NCBI GenBank assembly: GCA_963575745.1
Contig: CAUYUJ010016072.1
Coordinates: 436,501 to 496,500 of the forward strand
DNA: 60,000 nt
Reading direction: 5' to 3'
Origin: Prorocentrum cordatum
Lineage: Eukaryota > Sar > Dinophyceae > Prorocentrales > Prorocentraceae
Within the stretch, counting starts at the first letter, position 1. Every line of letters begins with the position of its first letter. The notes beneath the pieces are model-generated. The model was not told the DNA's origin. It did no database searches and was given only the letters and a program-made list of their open reading frames with translations. This document shows, piece after piece, positions 38,644-49,089 of this stretch. The position numbers and the translations under genes are program-made.

Positions 38644-39335
38644 GTGAGAGGACAACGAGGCGAGCCCTGCTGGAAGCAGGTAAAGTGGCGTGTCACGAGG
38701 GGCCGCCACACCGGGGAGGTGATCGACGACGCGGCCATCGAGCACGGCGAGGAGCTGAGCGACCTGAAATGGATCTACGAGTTCCCGGACGGCAAGGGGA
38801 TCCGGGACATCGTGACGCAGTTCTGGTACGAGCCTGCAGGGCCGAAGACCCGGGAGATCAAGAATGGCGAGTGGAAGCGCATCATGGGGGACGTGGCCCA
38901 CTACATCCCGGAGCAGATCCTGTTCACGAATGACGGCAAGGTGATCGGCAGGTTCGAGGAGTGCGACGCCGCCGACGACCTGGCGGAGATCTTTTCACCG
39001 CCCAGGGTTCTGGACTGCGAGAATAAGACTAACATATCCGGGGACCTGGCACTGGACCTCAAGACGGGCTGGGACTGCCGCCGAAAGGAAGATCGCATGT
39101 GGGCGCTGGCGGAGATCAAGAAGCGCAAGCCCGAGGTGGTGGGGCTGTCGCCACCACGCACGATATTCTGCGCCCTCCAGAGCCTCAGCCAGGACAAGCG
39201 CGCTGAGGACTGGGAGAAGCAGTACCGGGAGGCCCTGCTGTTCCTGCGGCTCGCGATCCGCATCGCCAAGGTCCAGCTGGACGCGGGCCGCCACTTCTAC
39301 CTGGAACACCCCTGGGCTGCGACTTCCTGCGTTTG
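38644..39335 (+). CDS. Methyltransferase-like accessory domain of the retrotransposon
   Basis: After a basic stretch, LDLKTGWDCRR (39,049-39,081) is followed by VVGLSPPRTIFCALQ (39,139-39,183). FYLEHPWAA comes at about 39,295-39,322. Their order resembles the Pro-Cys loop and the Glu-Asn loop of C5 cytosine methyltransferases, but the catalytic Cys is replaced by Arg, so activity is unlikely. I recall the same block in other dinoflagellate copia elements. A frame change near 39,320 leads to PAFAEMRRLMRNPRV, which continues the domain, and then to DQCAYGQ (39,380-39,400). Confidence 0.5.
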
Positions 39336-39340
39336 CCGAG

Positions 39341-41100
39341 ATGAGGAGGCTCATGAGGAACCCACGGGTCAAGAGGATCATCCTGGACCAGTGCGCCTAC
39401 GGCCAGAAGGGCCCGAGCGGGCAGGGACTGCTGAAGAAGCCGACGGCGATACTCACCACCATGGACCACACCGAGGACCTGGAGAGAAGGTGCACGAAGG
39501 ATCACGAGCACACGACGGTGTCCGGAAACCAGCGCGATGCCGACGGGAAGCTGCGGAAGATATCCGAGTGGTCGCAGGCATACCCGCCGGACCTGGTGAA
39601 GGCAATCCGCGGGGCGATCAGCAAGAACATCGGCTATCAGGTCGAGGAGATGAACACGGCGATGGCCCTCTACGACTCGTCGGCTACCGGTCTTGGAGGA
39701 GAGACGTGGGAAACGATCGCGAGGAGGATCCACGCTAACCTGGGACATGCAGACCTGCGGAGGACCACTTTCGTTCTGAGGATGGCCAAGGCGAGGCCGG
39801 AGCTGCTGGACGCCATGAAGAAGGCTATCGAGAAGTGCGACGTCTGCGACGCCACGAAGCACCCGATGTCGACGCCCCCGGCGAGGCTGCCGACGCCGGA
39901 GAGCTTCGAGTTCAACGAGGTGGTAGGCATGGACCTGCTGTTCGTGGACACCACTTGGGATAACCAGAACAAGCCCAGGAAAGAGACGACCCCGTGCCTC
40001 AACATCGTGGACTGGGGAACTGGCAAGCAGATGGTCATCTGGCTCCCGGGCCGAGAGTCAGCAACCATTCGCCAGGCGTGCCGCAAGTACTGGGTGAGGT
40101 CCTACGGCAGACCGAAGCGCATCATCAGCGACCAGGAGAAGGGCATCATCAGGGGGATCTTCGCAGACCGGGCGGGCGCGGAGGGCGCCGGGCTGGGCCC
40201 AGTCGGAGCGGAGAGTGAGTACCAGAATGGGAAGACGGAGACCGCTGGACAATTGTGGGAGCGGACCTACTACCGCATCAGGCTGACCGAGACGATCCTG
40301 AGCGCAGAAGACCAGGAGGAGCTGTTCGACGCCGTCAACTGCGCGGTGAACGAGAGAGGAGCCGATCTACGGGTGTTTGGACGAGGAGTTCGACTACCGG
40401 AGGGCACGCACGATGACGATGAGGATGTGAGCCTGGCGACTGCGTCCCGCCACGCTGCCGGAGATCGGGCCCTCGCGAGGTCTATTGGTCTACGGCTGGC
40501 AGCGCGAGAGGCCTACGCTCGGGAATCAGTTTTGGACAGGCTAGACAGGGCCAAGAACAGGAGGAGCACCCCGTTCCGAGGCGACTGGAAGCCGGGCGAC
40601 AAGGTCTACTACTGGAGGCAACAGGGACCAAAGCGCGAAGCCTGGGAGCACTGGAGAGGACCAGCCACCGTCATCATAACCAACATCCCCGGGAAGGCCT
40701 ACCTGTCCTACCAGGGCGGAGTCATCCTGTGCAGCTGGAAGCAGCTGAGGGCGGCTACGCCGGCGGAGGTCCAAGCGAACCGCTACGTGACGGAGACCGG
40801 CGGGGTGCGCAGGCCTGTCGGAACCCAGGGGAAGCGGGCGGTGGAGGACATCTCGGACCAGCTAGACCCACCGGAGTCTGAAGAACGTCCAAGGCCCGAG
40901 GGTGAACAACAGGAGAACGAGCGGAAGCAGGAGAGAGAGGCCCACATCCCAGTTCCCGAGGTACTATCACCAGGAGATGGAGACGAAGCTGAGGAGCAGG
41001 CGGATGCCCCGATGATCGGCAAGTCGCCAGCGGAGGACGAAGTGCCTAAGAGACGGGTCACCGGCAAGAGGAGCGCTCAAGATGCCATTTTACCAACACC
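39341..41100 (+). CDS. Integrase
   Basis: A zinc-binding head has His pairs from 39,731 (HANLGHADL) and Cys pairs at 39,837-39,848 (CDVC). The catalytic triad is Asp 39,932 (VVGMDLLFVD), Asp 40,130 (IISDQEKG) and Glu 40,211 (AESEYQNGKTE), the standard DDE spacing pattern. A C-terminal beta-rich part, GDWKPGDKVYYW and WRGPATVI, follows at about 40,576-40,672. All lie in one open frame. Integrase inserts the element's DNA copy and leaves the 5-bp duplication seen at its ends. An acidic/proline-rich linker follows up to the RT. Confidence 0.85.
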
Positions 41101-42884
41101 AGTTCCTGAGAGGACCGATCCAGCAAAGAAATCAGTGGACGAGACGCCGGAGATGCCGATGACCGACGACGCTGCGGAGGCGGCCTACCTCTCCATCAGG
41201 CAGGCGGCGAAGCGAAAGGAGGTGAAGCTCAAGGACCTGACCGACGAGGAGAAGGAGGAGTTCATGGAGGCAAAGGCGACCGAGCGGGGCAACATCAAGG
41301 GCGCGAACGCCATTCGCATCGTGCCACGGAGCGAGGCGGACGAGATCAGGAGGACCCAGGGCGACAGGATCATGCCGAGCCGGCATTGCTACACGTGGGA
41401 GCCGAAGGACGGGCGCAGGGTGGCGAAGTGCCGCTGGGTTGGACGCGGGGACAAGGACCCAGATCTCGCCGAGCTGGAGACCTACTCGCCTATGATCTCG
41501 AAGGAGGCCTGGATGATGAGCATGCAGCTGAATGTGTCGATGGGCTACGACATCGAGCTGGGAGACATCAGCTCGGCGTTCGTGAACGGCTACAAGTACC
41601 AACGAAAGCAGGGGCCACTACTGCGAACTACCGGAAGACGGGGCTCCAGGAGCAGAGCCTGGGTCGCTGCTGGAGGTGTTGGTCTGTGTCTACGGCTTGG
41701 GGGGCGCGCCACTGCAGTGGTACGAGAGTTTTACCGCTGAGGCGCTGGCGGCTGGCTTCAAGATCAGCTCCTACGACCCATGCCTGCTCTACTTGCACAA
41801 GGACGGCAAATGCCACGGGTCGCTGGCGCTGGCGGTGGACGATGCCTGCGGAGGAGGAGACGCATGCTTCCAGGAGGCGATGGAGAAGATCAAGCGGAGG
41901 TTCCCCTTCGGTAAGTACCGGAAGGGCAAGGGCGACTTCCTGGGCAAGCAGCTGGAGCAACTACCCGATAAGTCGGTCAAGATCAACCAGAAGGGAATGG
42001 TGGGAGATATCCAACTGATCAACATCCCAGCTGGACGACGCGCGATGGTCAACGAGCTGTGCACGGAGAAGGTGATCTCTGCGCTGAGGGCCGCGGCAGG
42101 ATCATTGAACTACGTCGGCCGGGAGACGCGCCCCGACCTGAGCGGGCCGGTCTCGCTGCTGCAGAGCACACAAGGTGTCCGACTTGCTGGAGGGCAACAG
42201 GGCGGTGAGGATCGCGAAGGACTTTTCAACCCGACCCTCTCGATCAGGCCGATCGAGATGAAGAACATGGACTTCTACGCGGTGGCGGACGCAGCATGGG
42301 CTAACGCGAAGGACCAGGCGAGCCAGGCGGGCTGGATACTCGCGGCAAGGGACCTGCAGATATGCGACGGACTGTGGGGCAAGATATCTCCGCTGGCATG
42401 GAGATCCCATCGACTCGCTCGGAAGGTGCCGAGCTCGCTGGCTGCTGAGACGCTGGGCGTGGACGAGGGCCTGGCGAACGGCATCTACCTGCGCAGTCTG
42501 TTCACGCAGCTGGCCTTTCCTGGACTGGATGCCAGGACGGCGCCCGAGGCCGGAAAGACGTTTCCGCTCACCGTGGTGACGGACAGCAAGTGCCTGTACG
42601 ACCACTTGCACAACATCTCCGCTGGCCCGAGCAAGGACCGTCGGACTGCACTGGACATCGCAATCCTGAAGGAGAGCATGCGGGAGAGCGGCGCCGGCAT
42701 CCGCTGGGTGGACGGCAAGCGCTATCAGATCACCGACCCGCTGACGAAGCGGAACGGATGCGCGGACCTCCTGAGAGGCATCTTGTACAAGGGAGAGCTC
42801 GTGATAGTGGAGGAGGAGAAGGCGCTCAAGATCCGGGAGACGGAGAGAGCCTCAAGAGTGACCAGGAGGGGAGCCTTCGGATGA
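41100..42884 (+). CDS. Reverse transcriptase and RNase H (frame change near 41,610)
   Basis: RT opens with KEVKLKDLTDEEKEEF and CRWVGRGDKDPD. Its first catalytic Asp lies in LGDISSAFVNG (Asp codon 41,564). A frame change near 41,610 is followed by VYGLGGAPLQW and by the catalytic Asp pair in LAVDDAC (41,835-41,843). RNase H shows Asp 42,288 (AVADAAW), Glu 42,447 (LAAETLG), Asp 42,582 (VVTDSKCLYDHL) and Asp 42,735 (ITDPLTK). Between them, at 42,172-42,235, the expected sequence (KVSDLLEGNRAVRIAKDF) is in another frame, so two compensating indels are present. The frame ends with TGA at 42,882. Confidence 0.85.
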
Positions 42885-43130
42885 CTGGCGACCACGAGCC
42901 CGAGGGACTCAAGTACTGCGGGGAGCACATCATCTACTAAGACATGCACGCCACTATCCAGCGCTGCGCGCTCGATTCAGTTCTAGTTATAAGAATGTAT
43001 ATGCGAGTTTTACACATCCATATCAACGCGCTACGCGCGAAAGCTTGGTTTCAACCCTGTTCGAACCCCTTTTTCGAAGCAGTGGAGGGGAGCTGGCTAC
43101 AGGTGTCTTGGCTTCTAGAATTCTGGGGCG

Positions 43131-43320
43131 TGCGAGCTGCCCTAGGGATCTTTTAGAGGATTCCTGAGGAAGCCAGACACTCAGCCCCTTCCGCAACCGT
43201 GTTTGGTTCGAGCAGGGGCTTCGGCCCCTTTGGAGGCAGACGCGCGTGTGCCTGAGCTGATACCGAAAACGAGTTTTGCGATAGCTGCCGCTTCTGTTCC
43301 GCCGCTCCACCGTGTTTGGT
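43131..43320 (+). repeat. 3' LTR
   Basis: The right LTR is 190 bp and gap-free against the left LTR. It is followed by CATTG at 43,321. A purine-rich stretch (GTGGAGGGGAG) lies about 40 bp before it; the sequence directly before it, CTGGGGCG, is a poor polypurine tract. Confidence 0.85.
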
Positions 43321-43329
43321 CATTGTCTT

Positions 43330-44930
43330 GTATTCTGGGAGACTTAGATGGAATTGGGGCAGAGAGCAGCAAGCCTAATCCGCGGAGCCCTGTGGCCCCA
43401 CGACGGTTGTGATAATATCAAAAACCATCACATCATCAGCAGCAGCCTCGACAACGATTCCATTCCAGGTGGACGGGGGGAGGGGGGAGGAAGGAAGAGG
43501 GAGGAGGGAGGAGGGAGGAGGCAGTAAGCAGGAGGGAGGAGGAGGTGGAGGAGGAGGAGGAGGAAGGAGATGGCGCGGGCTGCATAGGGGAAGGACAGAA
43601 GAGGACAATACCGCCAGCTAGGGGAGCCGGGCATGGGCGCCAGGTGGTCTCGGTGACGCCTGCCACTTTGCAGGCCCCCGCTCCTGATTTATTTGCTGCT
43701 GGACTCCTTGCCCTCCCCCCTAACGCCACATCATCCCCCTCGCCCTTCTAATGCCGCTGGTTTCCCTCCCCTCCGGGTCTTTTCTACATCCCGTTGTTCC
43801 TCATCCCCGCCGCCCTTCCTCCTCCCTCGCCATCATCGCCCCCGTTCTTACTCCACAGATTGCATCGCCCCGCCTGCACTATCCGCCCCGCCCTGTTCTT
43901 CGTTGTGTTCTCTTGGTGCCCGCCTGAGACGCTCCTCGTCTGAACCCCTTGTTTCCTCCCCCGCCCACCGCCTTCTCCCCTCCCTCTCCTCCCTCTCATC
44001 CTCCTCATCTCTGCTCCCTCCACCCTCTCTCCTCTCCCTTCTTCTGTACAGTTACAACACGCTCTTATCTTCCCTGATCATGTCCAGTGCTGCCGCCCTG
44101 TCTCGCGTTCGATGTTTTCCCAGCACGTTGTATGTCAACCTTTTGTATTTCGTTTGTGCGAACTCGAATAGAACCTCCTCAGCCCTTCAAACTGGTGGTC
44201 CATTTGCAGCGTTGGGTACACTTCAGGATCGGCGCTTTGCGAGTGCAGCTTAGATTGGCTCTCTTGCCCCAGCGCGGGCAACTCTTCTGAATCCGCCTTC
44301 TCTTCACATCATCCGATGACGAGCTTCGCAGGCTGACCGACGCCACCGTCAGGACGCGCCTTGCTTCCCGCAAGGGGTACTCAGCAGCGGGAACAGCGTT
44401 CGGTTCAACGACGTGCATGCCTCGGATGCCAAGCTGCTGGTGCTCTTCCTGCAGCAATTTGTCACTGTGGGGGGCATGATGCCTCCCCCTTCCGCCACCT
44501 TGGTCACCCTGCGCGCCCGTAGTGGGTCCCCGGCGGACCACAGTGGCACTCGGCGCCCCAGGTCACAGGGGAGACAGGAGCGAGGGCCTTTTTTTCCGGC
44601 GACGACCGCGGCCAGGCTACTTCTGTTCCTGGTGTGTCTCGTCTTCGTTTGCATCGTCCTCTTCCTCCTGCTCCTCCTGCTCCTCCCCCGCCTCCTCCTC
44701 CTCGTCCTCCTCATCCTCCTTGTACAGCGCCCCCTTTTCTGATTGCGCATCACGGGGTCAGGTGGGGAATCAGGATGTGCCAGGACATCCCAATCGGCGG
44801 ACAGAACATAATACCGCGCAGTGGAAAGGGGTAGGATGCCCGATATGGCGCAAGCGCCCCTGGTTTGTTCCCCTCCTCCCCAGACCCCCGATGTTCTGAT
44901 CGTTTCGCAATTGGGCTCTCTGGAGGTCTG
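43330..44930. other. Gene-poor; possible orphan exon at 44,300-44,570
   Basis: A GGA tract (about 43,475-43,570) is followed by C/T-rich sequence. At 44,318-44,377 and then, in another frame, at 44,379-44,570, the plus strand reads as ordinary protein (RLTDATVRTRLASRK, then VRFNDVHASDAKLLVLFLQ). I cannot name it and see no partner exons. A minus-strand frame over the same bases is also open. A CCT tract lies at 44,650-44,722. Confidence 0.3.
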
Positions 44931-44936
44931 CACCTA

Positions 44937-45100
44937 CACCTTAGGCGATGCTTAAGAAAACCTAAGTTTTCGTCCAGAGTTTCGATTATTCTTAATTTTT
45001 CAATAGAAATCCCAAGATTTTGATAGAAGTTCTGGGTTTTATTCCATTTCTGAGACTATGAATTTCTTAACCCATGATTTCTTAAGCATTTCGCAGGGTG
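44937..45100. mobile_element. TA-flanked MITE, copy 1
   Basis: A 164-bp AT-rich element begins CACCTTAGGCGATGCTTAAG and ends with the near-complement CTTAAGCATTTCGCAGGGTG. TA lies on both sides (44,935-44,936 and 45,101-45,102). TA duplication is the mark of Tc1/mariner-type insertion. A copy lies at 48,208-48,372. No coding capacity. Confidence 0.85.
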
Positions 45101-45102
45101 TA

Positions 45103-46366
45103 CAGTCAAGACGCTGAAACAAGGACCGCGTTGGGTTCAGGACGGGCCCCGGTTGTCGGGCCGTTCCTTTTCCGTCTTGGTCGTGGAGCCCCTTCGTGGC
45201 CGAGGCTCGCCGTGGCCAGAAAAGCTCTTTCTTTCCTCCTCCTCCTCCTCCTCCTCCTCCTCCTCCTCCTCCTCCTCCTCCTCCCTCTCCTCCTCCTCCT
45301 CCTCCTCCTCCTCCTCCTCTCCTCCTCCTCCTAATCCCCCGGTTGGCGTGACGGATTGTAGCACGGTGGCTGTATTCCCAGGGACCGTTGCTTCATCCCA
45401 GGCAGCTGTCTGACGGTCCTGGAGCCCCGTGAGGGTCCTTGGAAGCCGAGTCCTCGGAAAAACACGTCCGTCGTGTATGGGTCGCGAGAGGAGGTGGCGA
45501 TCTCTCCTCTGTGCCATCCTCTCCCCCGCGCTGGGCACCCTCAGGGCTTCGAGGCCAACTACGCGCACTACTCCTCCGCGCGCGTCAACCGCGGCGACCC
45601 TGCCGCGCGGCCGCTGTTCCTTCGGGAGACGCCGCGAGGGAGGGGGGGCACAGTGAGGGAGGTAGGATCGAGGAGCTGTAGAGGACTAGGGAGGCTTGGG
45701 GTTCGAAGATCGAAGGGGTTCGAGATGCGAGGGCCGAGACGCCGCGAGATCCGAGAACCCAGCAGGATCGAGGGGAGGAGGAGGGAGGAGGAGGGAGGAG
45801 GAGAAGGAGAGGGGAGAGTGACGTGGCTGAAGAAGAGGAAGAGTGGGATGGAAGAGGGGGGGACGAGGAGGAGGAGGGGGGGGTGGCCAGAGGGGTGGGG
45901 AGGACGAGGAGGGGAGAGGCGGAAGGCTCGAAGATCGTAGGTTCGACGTCGGATTTCGAGGATCGGACGTCGTAAGGTCAAAGATCGAGGATCGGAGGTT
46001 CGAGAATTCAGGATCGAAGATTGGAGCTTCGAGTATCCAGGATCCAGAAGAAGGAGGGGGCCGCGGAGGGAGAGGGGGAGGCTGGGGATTCGAGGCTCAA
46101 GGATCCCGGCTTGTAGGAGCTGCTTCCTCATATTTTGGATCCTCGCCACGGTTGAGCCTAGCGCAGCGCTGCACGCCGCCACCGCCGGGGTGACTCAGCA
46201 GCGCGCCTGGCCCGGAGCAGCGGGCCGCTGCCGCAGGGTTGCTGCGGCGCGGAGCAACTGCATGCCACCATCGCCGCGGATTCGGTCAAGCTCAGAGGGG
46301 GATGGGAGGAGCAAGGGAGGAATGGATAGGAGAAGAGGAGGAGAGGAGGAAGTAGACGAAGACAAG

Positions 46367-46436
<70 letters not shown>

Positions 46437-46610
46437 GCGACGGCGACAGCGAGGGCGAGGGCGACGGCGATGTGGTGCGCCACGTTGGCGGCCTGCGTAA
46501 TCCACCGATTGGGGTCGCAGCGTCCTCCCGCGCAGGACCCCTTCCCTTTCGTCGCTCGTGCCCCTCCTGGTGCTGATGGTGCGGCTGCTCCCGAGTGGCG
46601 GGCGATTCTT
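45103..46610. other. Repeat-rich, no firm gene
   Basis: CCT tract at 45,235-45,330. A protein-like plus-strand stretch around 45,470-45,630 is not recognised. GGA tract at about 45,775-45,900; repeats of ATCGGAGGTTCGA type at 45,925-46,030; GAC repeat at about 46,366-46,440. Confidence 0.4.
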
Positions 46611-46771
46611 CAGGAGGAAAAGGAACACACAGACACAATTATTCGTCGATTCCCCAGAAAATATGGGAAAATATGGGAAGTGGGGGGGAAGACAGAAACC
46701 CAGAAAATATAGGAAAATATGGGGAATCTTTTTTATTTGTGTATATTTATTTGTGTGTCCTGGGGCCTCTT
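46611..46771. repeat. 162-bp dispersed repeat, copy 1
   Basis: It begins near CAGGAGGAAA, contains ACACACAGACACAATTA, two to four copies of AAAATATGGGAA, and ends with TTATTTGTGTGTCCTGGGGCC. The start and the end are roughly complementary (CACACAGACACAA against TTTGTGTG), so it may be a small inverted-repeat element. Copy 2 is at 54,457-54,618, same strand. Confidence 0.8.
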
Positions 46772-46944
46772 CAATTCTGGTAGCCAGCACTGGAGGAGGC
46801 ATCGGGAGGGGGTGGGGGGAGGTCCTGCCCCCGCAGATCTGCACCCCCCCGCGGCAGGAGCCGAGCAACCCGACTGGCAAGGGCAGCTTCGGCTCTTCGG
46901 GACCCTGCGCCGCCGGCGCTGATGACGGCAGGTCTGTGCCGCCT

Positions 46945-47134
46945 CGTCGTGGTGGCGAAGAGAACTATGCACATGCACCGATCCTGGCAAGGCCCAATTT
47001 TGACCCAGGATCGGTGCATATGCCTTCCTGGCCAGGGTAGGAGGGCGTATGCACCGATCCTGGGCTCAGGATGGGCCTGGCCAGAATCGGTGCATGTGCA
47101 TAGTTCTGTTCCCTCTATCGTCGTGGTGGCGAAG
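46945..47134. mobile_element. Foldback element with nested inverted repeats and 16-bp direct repeats
   Basis: Outer arms at 46,961-46,996 and 47,072-47,107 are complementary at 34 of 36 positions. Inner arms at 47,004-47,024 and 47,044-47,064 pair at 20 of 21. The inner arms resemble part of the outer ones (TGCACCGATCCTGG). CGTCGTGGTGGCGAAG occurs just before the left outer arm (46,945-46,960) and again at 47,119-47,134. A partial relative lies near 51,575-51,605. Confidence 0.8.
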
Positions 47135-48207
47135 GCCAGCGCGGGCGTTCGGATTCGAGCACCCTCCGGGGTCCAGCGTCGGGCCCTCGGCCCCGCGGAG
47201 GGCGACCCACATCGGGAAATGCACGGAGGTGAAAGTCGGTTGCCCCTGGGGGGCCCCAGCAGGGAAGCCGATGCAAGGCTGGAGCGCGGTGTCATGAAGC
47301 AGAGCCGACGTCTTCGCAGCGTGAGCCTGCCGTATGGGGAAGGTCGAGGAGGATGCGGGAGTTGCAGGGCAGGTGGGAGAGGAACAGGTAGGAACCCGAA
47401 GGGGAGGGGTGTGGTGAGGCGAGTTTTTGTTCGGCGGAACGTGCAGTTTGGGCACTGGGCGACGATCCTCGCCAGAGTCGTCGAGCCCCATGCCGACGAA
47501 GAGGATGCCGTCGATTGCAAGAGTGACACAGCGCACGCGGCTTTGCTGCGGATTGCAGCGCTGTTAAGTGGAGAAGGGGATGGAAGGGGCAGCTACTGAA
47601 TGCCGATGATTCTGAGTGACTCGTGATGCCATGGAAACGGTTTTCCGATGGCGCGCCTAGTGCACGCTTGCAATTGTAGACGAGGAACTAAGGGTGATTG
47701 AGATGGGCAAGGATGAGCAGGGGCAGGAGGAGGGGGAGAAAGAGTCTTAGGAGGACGAGGAGAGGGAATGAAGGAACGACGGTGGAGGACGGGCAGTCGT
47801 GAGGAGGAGTGAAGAGAGAAGGAAGAGGAGGAGAAGGACGAATAGGAGGGAAGCGAAAGGGGAGGAGGAGGAGGAGGAGGAGGAGGAGGAGGAGGAGGAG
47901 GACCCGAGTAAACCCAAGATGCCTCAGCGATGCTGGAATACGCCCACCCCACACAAGTCCCCTCATCAGAAGCGCCAACAAGGAGTAATTTTCATTGTGG
48001 GAGCGTCTGCCTAGTCTTCAAAATTCAAAGTCGTCGCTGTGTGCCGTACCGTGTCTAGCCTACCGAATGCAAAACAGTTGCCGCCCGCGTGCCGTGCCGT
48101 GCCTTGCACATGCTGTGTTTCGTTTTCCGAACGACAATCAGTTTTGACGAATTTGTCTTGCGCGCGCGAGCCCGCATTGTAGATGTTTCGTGGCAGCGAG
48201 TGCAATA
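47135..48207. other. No firm gene
   Basis: 47,140-47,600 is open in both directions with protein-like stretches in each, which cannot both be real; I do not recognise either. 47,700-47,905 is GGA-rich. 48,010-48,180 contains TGCCGTGCCGTGCC-type repeats. Confidence 0.4.
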
Positions 48208-48372
48208 CACCTTAGGCGGTGCTTAAGAAAACTTAAATTTTCGGCCAGAGTCTCGATTATTCTTAATGTTTCAATGTAAATCCTAAGATTTGAATGGAAA
48301 TTGTGGGTTTTTATTCAAGTTCTGAGACTATGAATTTCTTAACCCATGATTTCTTAAGCATTTCGTAGGGTG
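48208..48372. mobile_element. TA-flanked MITE, copy 2
   Basis: A 165-bp copy of the element at 44,937-45,100 with the same ends (CACCTTAGGCGG on the left, GGGTG on the right), again between TA dinucleotides (48,206-48,207 and 48,373-48,374). The two copies share long identical blocks such as TCTGAGACTATGAATTTC. Confidence 0.85.
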
Positions 48373-48628
48373 TAGAGGTCCCATTCGCATTGTAAGGACC
48401 GGTTTCAGTGGCCCCGAAACCTTACGTTGGCTCTCGATTGCCCCGTTGGTGGCTCCGCGGGTTCGCAGCAGTCGGTGGCCTCACGTTGGTGACCCGCTCG
48501 GGCGGCGGAATGTCTCGCCTGGCACGCCCTCCTTGCCCCGCCCGGGCGGCGGCGCTGCTCCGCGGATGCTCGTCTAGGCTGTCCCTGGGCTGTGTGCGGT
48601 GCCGTGCGGGTGTGCCGTGCGTCTCTCT

Positions 48629-48856
48629 AGGCCTCCTAGATGGGGTCGGAGCAGATGGGGTCGGAGGATCGCGCCGCATCGTCGATGCATCGCCGATGCG
48701 GCTCGATGTGCAGCCCGATTTGCTCCACGTCGACGTCGCCGATGCCTCGCCCACGTCGACGATGCATCGCCAGTGCATCGCCGATGCATCGGCGATGCAT
48801 CGGCGATGCGGGGCGATCCTCCGACCCCATCTACTCCGACCCCATCTAGGAGGCCT
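48629..48856. mobile_element. Foldback element with 44-bp arms
   Basis: Arms at 48,629-48,672 and 48,813-48,856 pair at 43 of 44 positions. Each contains GATGGGGTCGGAG-type words twice. The 140-bp loop is filled with variants of GATGCATCG. A diverged, shorter relative is at about 55,428-55,525, with CAAATGGGGC arms and a CGCATCGGCGATGCG centre. Confidence 0.85.
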
Positions 48857-49089
48857 CTAGTCTCCGTGCATGGCCCGTGTGTGCCTTGTTCGGGTTGCCG
48901 CACGTGGCAGCGTGTTGCTACCAGGGTGCCAGGGCGGGGCAGCAAGTGATTGCCAGGCTCTCCTCACGGGTGGTCGGCGTGCCGGCCGTTGAACGTTCCG
49001 TGAGCCGATCCCGGCAGTCCCTCACACCTGCTGGTGGTTGGCCGAGTGCACCAGGCGGTGCGGAGTCGTGCGGGGGGATGGGGGCGCCA

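Larger units (their letters stand above)
35182..43320 (+). mobile_element. Ty1/copia-type LTR retrotransposon, 8.1 kb, full length but frame-damaged
   Basis: The element is bounded by two 190-bp LTRs that start TGCGAG and share the same length without gaps. They differ at 8 positions (six transitions, two transversions; about 96% identical). CATTG flanks it on both sides. Gene order is gag, protease, an extra methyltransferase-like domain, integrase, reverse transcriptase, RNase H; integrase before RT defines the copia type. A primer binding site follows the left LTR. Coding parts change frame near 36,470, 36,710, 37,480, 37,800, 38,610, 39,320 and 41,610, and a compensated shift lies at 42,172-42,235. 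The element therefore appears complete in structure but not translatable as written, unless some shifts are sequencing errors or programmed. Confidence 0.9.

Noticed and set aside
46380-46440. Poly-Asp stretch as an acidic protein domain
   Set aside because: It is a GAC microsatellite with no supporting coding sequence on either side.
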